From assembly GCF_003597395.2 (NCBI RefSeq), contig NC_133771.1, positions 128,638,117 to 128,702,116 on the forward strand: a stretch of DNA of 64,000 nt, given 5' to 3'. The DNA comes from Chelonoidis abingdonii. Its lineage: Eukaryota > Chordata > Testudines > Testudinidae. Below, piece after piece: positions 58,657 to 64,000 of the stretch. Position 1 is the first letter of the stretch. The number at the start of each line of letters is the position of its first letter. The translations under genes were made by a program, and so were the position numbers. Under the pieces are notes generated by a model. It searched no databases. It saw nothing but the letters and a program-made list of their open reading frames with translations, and was not told the DNA's origin.

Positions 58657-58692
58657 AAAAAAAAAAAAAAAAAAAAACTCCAAAAAAAAAAA
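58657..58692 (+). repeat. Poly(A) tracts inside CR1 ORF2
   Basis: 21 A at 58657-58677, then CTCC and a further 11 A, located where the CR1 sequence normally reads CTCAAGGAGCTAAT. Not a retrotransposon tail, because CR1 has none and the element continues for 1.7 kb. Confidence 0.9.
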
Positions 58693-60692
58693 TCCTCCTC
58701 AACCAAAAAAAATGGAGTTAATAGAGAGAAGGGTATTCTGCAGGCCTCAATAGCTGATTATCTTTGACGGGAGTGAGATTTCCAGAAGAGCTGGAAAAGA
58801 GGCGATGGCTAAATCATACGTGCGCATTCTTATAAAAAAGAGAGAGAATAAAAACAACCTTAGTGCGGAGAGAGCTACAAGACCATGTTAGTTTACATCA
58901 CTTCCTGTTCCAGGAAGACAATGGTGAGCAAAGTAAGTCAAAGAAATTCAATCTGCAAACACTTGGAAAGTTGGTAAGGTGATCAGGGAATAGCATAGCA
59001 TGGATTTGGAAAGAACAAATCGTCTGTAAAAACCAATCTGATAGCTTTCTTTGATAGGATAACGAGCCTTGTGGATGAGAGGGGTGAGAAGCAGGCTGAA
59101 TGTGGTATTATACTTAGACTTTAGTAAAGAACATTTTGAATGGTTCGCACGATATCCTTATCAACTAAACTAGAGTCAAATACAGTTGTTAGTATGGGGC
59201 GGTAACTATAAAGGTGGGTGCATAAATGGCTGGATAACCGTACTCAAAGAGGATGAGTTTTTTAATGGTCGCTGCCCAATGTTCTGCTGTGCAAAGAATA
59301 TACACAAGTGGTGAGATTTCCGCAAGGGGTCGGGTAGATATTAGGGACCGTTTTTTTTCTCCTCTTCATATCTTCATCAACCGACTTAGATGTTGGCATA
59401 GAAAGTACTTACTGACTAAATTAAGGATTTTGAGGACGATACCAAAGCATATACTGTGGAGCGGATTGCAAGCCCTGCTTGGCGAGACAGGGTCAAAATT
59501 CAAATATGATACCGTACAAAATTATGGATGAAATGGTCTGAAGGTATATCAGACCTTTGGCGTGAAGTTCAATAAAGACAAATGCAAAGTGCTCCACTTA
59601 GGCAAGAAACAAATCAGTTTTCATATACTAACAGACTGGGAAGAGGACTGTCCTTGGAACGGAGTGATGGCAGATACAGAGATCTATGGTAGGTCATAGT
59701 GATCCAACAAAGTCTAGATATGAGTCACCAGTGTTGATACTGTTGCAAAAAAAGCAATACGTGATTATCTGGGATGCACATAACAATGTGTTGTAAACCA
59801 AGTACACGAAGAAGAAAAAATCATTCTTCACCGCTTTACACTATCTGCGCTGATATAGGCCGCCTAGCATGGAGTATTGTTGTCGCAGTTCTGAGGCACC
59901 GTCTTTTCAAGAAAGATGTGGACGCAATTGGAGAGGGTCCAGAAAGAAGAGCAACAGAATGCATTAAAGTTCTGAGAAACATGATCTACGAAGGAAAAGA
60001 CTGAAAGAATTTGGTGTTATTTAGTTTGGAAAAGAAGAGACTGAGAGGGTACATGATAGCTGTTTTCAGGTATCTAAATAGGGTGTCGAATCAAGAGGAG
60101 GAGAAGAAGAACTTGGTTCCACCTTAGCCTCTAGTGATACGATACACGAGCTCTAGTGATAGAACAAGAAGCAATGGGCTTAAATTGCAGCAAGGGAGAT
60201 TTAGGTTGGACATTAGGAAAAAGTTCCTAACTGTCAGGGTAGTTAAACACTAGAATAAATTGCCTACCTATGGAGGTTGTGGAATCTCCATCTCTGGAAA
60301 TAGATATTTAAGAGTAGGTTAGATAAATGTCTATCAGGGATGGTCTAGACAGTATTTGGTCCTGCCATGAGGGCAGGGGACTGGGGTCGATGACCTCTCG
60401 AGGTCCCTTCCAGTCCTAGAGTCTGAATCTATAACTGAACCCCAGTCTGTTTGGGTTACAATGTTTAGGGGTTTAATGGTGACAAGAAAACTTTGTCATG
60501 ACTTCAGTTGACTCAGTGTCGGTGTTATATCATATAGTGAATGACTTGAATGTGTGCATTGCTTTCTGTGCTCTCCTCTATTAACATATATTCCTGGCAT
60601 ATTTCAGAAGGAGCAATACCTGTAAGGATGTAGAGGCTGTTGCTGTGAGTAGGATTAAGGCATCCTGTAGTATAGCGGTAGGTGGTATAAAA

Positions 60693-61030
60693 CAGGGGTT
60701 CTCAACCTTTTCCTTTGAGGCCCCCACAACATTCTATAAAAGCTCCATGGACCACAACTACTGTTTTTCTGCATATAAGAGCAAGGGCCAGCATTATGGG
60801 ACAGTTACCTAGGGCTCCATGCCACAGGGGACCCTGCAAAGCTAAGTTGCTCAGGCTTCGGCTTCAACCCTGCAGGATGGGGCTTGGGTCACTGGGCTTC
60901 CACCCGGATGGTGGGTGGGGCTTTGGCTTTCTGCCTTTGGAGTCTAATGCCAGCCCTGCTTGGTGACCCCCTCAAACCTGCTCATGCCCCCCCCCCCCGG
61001 AGTCCCCAGACCCATGAGTGAGAACCACTG
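60693..61030. mobile_element. 338-bp hAT MITE with 8-bp duplication
   Basis: Ends CAGGGGTTCTCAACC and GTGAGAACCACTG. Flanks GTATAAAA (60685-60692) and GTATAAAG (61031-61038) match in 7 of 8 bases. Includes a 12-C run (60987-60998). The open frame 60715-60966 is accidental. Confidence 0.92.
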
Positions 61031-61038
61031 GTATAAAG

Positions 61039-61489
61039 TACAGGAACTAGCTTCTTTGCATGAGGGGATCGTGCCCTCACTGGCACCCACATGTTCATCA
61101 GAGGAGTATCAAAGTGCAAGCGCTGTTGATTGCAGTGTAGACAGAGCTGCACCCAATTTTGATGTAACCAGCTTGGGCTCTTAAGGAATGTGTGAGCTCA
61201 GGAACAACACCAAGGTGTATAGGATTTATGGAATGAGTAAATTTTGTCCCAAGCTAGCTGATGTTGAGTTTTGAGATGGAATGCACTGACTTGCATCTTT
61301 GTTGGTTTTGTGTGCGGTTGGTTGGCTACTTTTAGTACTTGTCTAGGATGAATTCACCAGAGTACTCTAATATGCCAAACTCCTTGTGGTATGTGGTGAA
61401 GCACAGATCAGTTCTGCTTAGAGAAAGCACCCTGTGCCAAGGTAGCTTGGCTTGCCATTTGAATAGATGTTGAATAATCGTCATCATTA
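61039..61489. other. Intron without recognised features
   Basis: Nothing recognised. Confidence 0.45.
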
Positions 61490-61815
61490 CTAATTGAGTC
61501 CCCTTGCTGTTCTGCCCCACTGCCCGCCGTGGCTGGGCAGCTGTGGGGTAGGGGGTGTCCCGCCAATCACCACGACTGGGCTGCTGCGGAGAGCCCGCTG
61601 CCTGCCACAAGTGGGAACGCTGAGGGACCTCAAGGGAACTACAGGATTCTCTGCTGCCCAGTGGCTAGGAGCTGCTGGGGGCCTCCACCAACAAAGGCTG
61701 AGAGCTGCAAGGCTGCCTGCTGACAGCAGTCTGGCCCCAGGGCAGAAAATGTCAGGGAGTTCTCTGGAAGTCATGGATTCCATGACATCCTTGACCTCAG
61801 TCACATAATCATAGC
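61490..61815 (-). repeat. GC-rich dispersed repeat
   Basis: Ends TTCCATGACATCCTTGACCT and CAGTCACATAATCATAGCCC, the complement of a repeat starting GGGCTATGATTATGT known in turtles. The opposing frames of 104 codons on both strands reflect GC content. Left boundary uncertain. Confidence 0.5.
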
Positions 61816-63957
61816 CCTAATTATCACTTTGGTGAATACTCCCAGATACATCCAGTTAATACAGTCCATACTGGAGAACTTTTGTGGCAAATAGGAGTCG
61901 ATAGTAACAACAGAAGAATGGCCTCCCTCAAGATAGTGTCTTAGTACCTACGTTATTCAACATCTACACAAATGACCTTTTAAATGCTTGACAGTTGAAA
62001 ATTCCTTTAAAAATGTATATGATAAATTTGATTTTTTTCTGTGAAAAAACTTATTTTCCCCTTGTATAATCTGTAGAATTAGTGAAAACATTTGAATTAA
62101 TTCTGTGGATTATAGGTGGGGGGAATTAAAATTTACCATATACACAATGCTATCAAATGTATAAAAGAAACAAATTGGAAAAAGAAACAATTTTTTTTTG
62201 CTGATTTTTACAGTATAGTCTTAGATGTAAATGGTAATTATAGTAAAAACAATGTTCAGAGAAATGTGATTTTTTTTTTTAACTTTTCTGATGTCCTTCA
62301 AATTTTTTTCAGTGACTTTTTGACCACCATGTCTTTGAGTGCAACTGCTCTTTCTCCTACTTTTTCTAAGCTTAAAGTTCTTTGGGGCTTGGACAGTCTC
62401 ACTATATGTTTATACAGTGTTTAGTACAGTTGTGTCCCAACTTTATTTAGGTGTTTAGGCACTAAAGCAATATAAAAAGTATAGTAATTGTTGCTCTCTC
62501 ATAATTTTCATTACAGGATAGTTAACTACTACTACAATACAAATTAATCCTAGGATTTTTTCATTCCCTATTGAGCCATGTTCTGTGTAGTCTGAGCACA
62601 TACAGTTTTACTTTTGAAAAGTCTGAAATTCAACATGGAAAGAAAAATGTTTTTATTGACCCCTACGTACATTGATTTTATTTTTATTATTGGAAAGATT
62701 TTTTTCTGTTTTAGCTGTCATTTTTTTTGAGCTATGCTCCATTTTCTTATAATTTTAATCAGCGTAGGTCATTGGTTCCCAGTCTTCATTGATTCATGTA
62801 CCTGCAGTGGCACAGGAGAGTGTTCATACTGATTACCTTGGGAAGATACCAAAATAGACTGTTTTAATAGAAACTCTTGTCTTATTGATGTAAGTACACT
62901 CATACAGCTACACCCACTGGAAAATTTCCCTAATATGTTTTTCAGTGGAACCTTAAAGGAAAATGGGACCCATTTTGCTTAACATAGCAAGAGCACCTGT
63001 GGTCTACATTTTAGACTATAAGTAGTTGTACTAAGATTGTACAAAAGTTAAGATAATTATAACTTCTTAAAGACTTCAAAGTATTATGCATGTTAAGCAG
63101 TTTTTGCCTAATGTTTAAGGTTAAAAAAAAAATCAAGAGATTTGTAGGCAAGATACATTTGTGAGACAATAGCTGTTTAATGACAAACTTGTGTGTACAG
63201 GAGAAAAGAATAGGCTTGATTGCTCACAATCTGACATTTGAAAAAGCATTTTTTAGATCTCTGGTATTTGCATATCTAATTGCTGTGTAATCAAAACTAA
63301 GTGAACTGTAGCTACTTGAAACCATAAAATGAAAGGCAATCATCTTTACAGGGGGAAGTAGCCCACTCATATGTAAGACTGTTTGAATATTAGAATTATA
63401 TTCTTCTTGTGTTTAATTATAGGTGTCTCACTGAGCAGTAAATTTATGCTTGTGTATTAGAGTGAATGTGACCCTGAAACATCAGTTCTGCTTTGTTGTA
63501 GCAAAGCACTGGCATTGAGAGAACTTAGCAGTGTTGTGTATTTTGGTGATAAGGGATTGTGCCAGAATAGCTGTTAATTACCTGCTTTGTTTGATATGGA
63601 AAGTAGTGGTTCTGCACTTTTCTTCCCATCAGTGACAGTACTCAATTAAAACTTATATTAAACAGTGATAATGCCCTTGTTTATCTGGTGGGGAAGATGT
63701 GAGGTGAAGACAATTAAAAGGATTTTTTTCAGCTGCTTGGTTTGTCTGTAAATCTGGTAGGAGTAAAAACCTGTTTACTTACAAGGTGAGTCTTTTTTTA
63801 TGCTTTTGTAGTCCTTAAACATTTTATTTTAATGGTGCTGGCTGTCACCAAAAAGTTTTACCTTCCTTGAAAGGAAGTTGGGGAGGGGAAAAATGCAATT
63901 TGGATCTTATTCACTTATTTCTTACTCATATCATAGCATTCTTGGAGGGGATCCATT
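61816..63957. other. Unique AT-rich intron
   Basis: Apart from an old LINE-like tail (62350-62478), no features recognised. Confidence 0.5.
62350..62478 (+). repeat. Ancient L2/CR1-like 3' end fragment
   Basis: AAAGTTCTTTGGGGCTTGGA, then TACAGTGTTTAGTACAGTTG and CACTAAAGCAATATAAAAAG correspond to the conserved 3' tail of old vertebrate LINEs, with the order TTGGGGC.GGGAC ... AGCGCCTAGCACA ... AATATAAA. Confidence 0.5.
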
Positions 63958-63959
63958 TA

Positions 63960-64000
63960 GGCTATGTCTACACTACAGAGTTTTGTCGACAAAAGTTGTC
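63960..64000. mobile_element. Start of a hAT MITE, cut by the window end
   Basis: GGCTATGTCTACACTACAGA followed by GTTTTGTCGACAAAAG is the terminus of a common reptilian hAT MITE family. Confidence 0.7.

Larger units (their letters stand above)
56225..60432 (+). mobile_element. Nearly full-length CR1 LINE, first subfamily
   Basis: In order: ORF1 with esterase-like domain (56228-56743), inter-ORF region, endonuclease (about 57000-57830), linker, RT (about 58800-59990; block 1 is poorly preserved, CAAATCGTCTGTAAAAACC near 59013, FINRLRCWH near 59370) and a 3' end TGACCTCTCGAGGTCCCTTC, CAGTCCTAGAGTCTGAATC at 60390-60430. The last 250 bp match the remembered CR1 consensus almost perfectly. The body is full of small insertions, unlike normal decay. 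Confidence 0.9.
32805..64000 (+). other. QKI: QKI intron following the KH exon (partial, 3' end outside window)
   Basis: The next QKI exon should begin with residues EEQNRGKPNW; no such coding stretch was found before the window ends. The intron therefore exceeds 31 kb unless assembly problems intervene. It holds the largest mobile elements of the window. Confidence 0.8.

Noticed and set aside
58657..58692. Poly(A) tail of a retrogene or L1
   Set aside because: CR1 sequence continues on both sides; no target duplication and no gene before it.
61490..61808. Opposed 104-codon frames
   Set aside because: GC-rich repeat; neither frame resembles a protein family.

Overview
The window is vertebrate nuclear DNA inside one large protein-coding gene. 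The only host exon I recognise is 32688-32804 (+ strand). It is 117 nt long and encodes 39 residues of the STAR-type KH domain of the RNA-binding protein Quaking (QKI), with good splice sites on both sides. All the rest is intron: the end of the intron before this KH exon (1-32687) and the start of the next one (32805-64000). No other QKI exon was found by eye.

The repeats point to a reptile, most probably a turtle; a crocodilian is the main alternative. They comprise CR1 LINEs of two subfamilies, DIRS tyrosine-recombinase retrotransposons, many short hAT-type elements with 8-bp target duplications, a decayed PIF/Harbinger element, two kinds of solo LTR, and tRNA-like repeats. Mammalian Alu and L1 are absent. 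The species is inferred from repeat families recalled from memory, not from a search.

Layout. 0-3 kb: MITEs and a Harbinger element with a dead transposase (+) and a dead Myb/SANT-like gene (-). 3-13 kb: MITEs, two fold-back elements, a solo LTR with a 5-bp duplication (7518-8170), CR1 pieces with an inverted segment, and a small hAT MITE. 12.5-19 kb: mostly unique intron. 19.35-22.6 kb: DIRS remnants, one inserted into the reverse transcriptase of another. 22.7-23.3 kb: CR1 endonuclease on the minus strand. 25682-26084: a 98%-identical palindrome made of two LTR 5' ends, flanked by a 5-bp duplication. 27.4-29.3 kb: CR1 carrying a MITE with a perfect 8-bp duplication. 32.7 kb: the QKI exon. 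33.0-34.4 and 37.7-38.7 kb: deleted DIRS copies. 43779-49201: a near full-length DIRS element that splits a minus-strand hAT transposase gene. 50.3-52.5 kb: CR1 interrupted by a 641-bp solo LTR. 56.2-60.4 kb: a nearly full-length CR1 whose body looks like uncorrected long-read sequence. 60.7-64 kb: more MITEs.

No mobile-element gene here looks intact. The best candidates for something new are the palindromic LTR-derived insertion, the DIRS insertion into a hAT transposase with its internal complementary region still readable, and the fact that every orientable DIRS copy lies in the sense direction of QKI.
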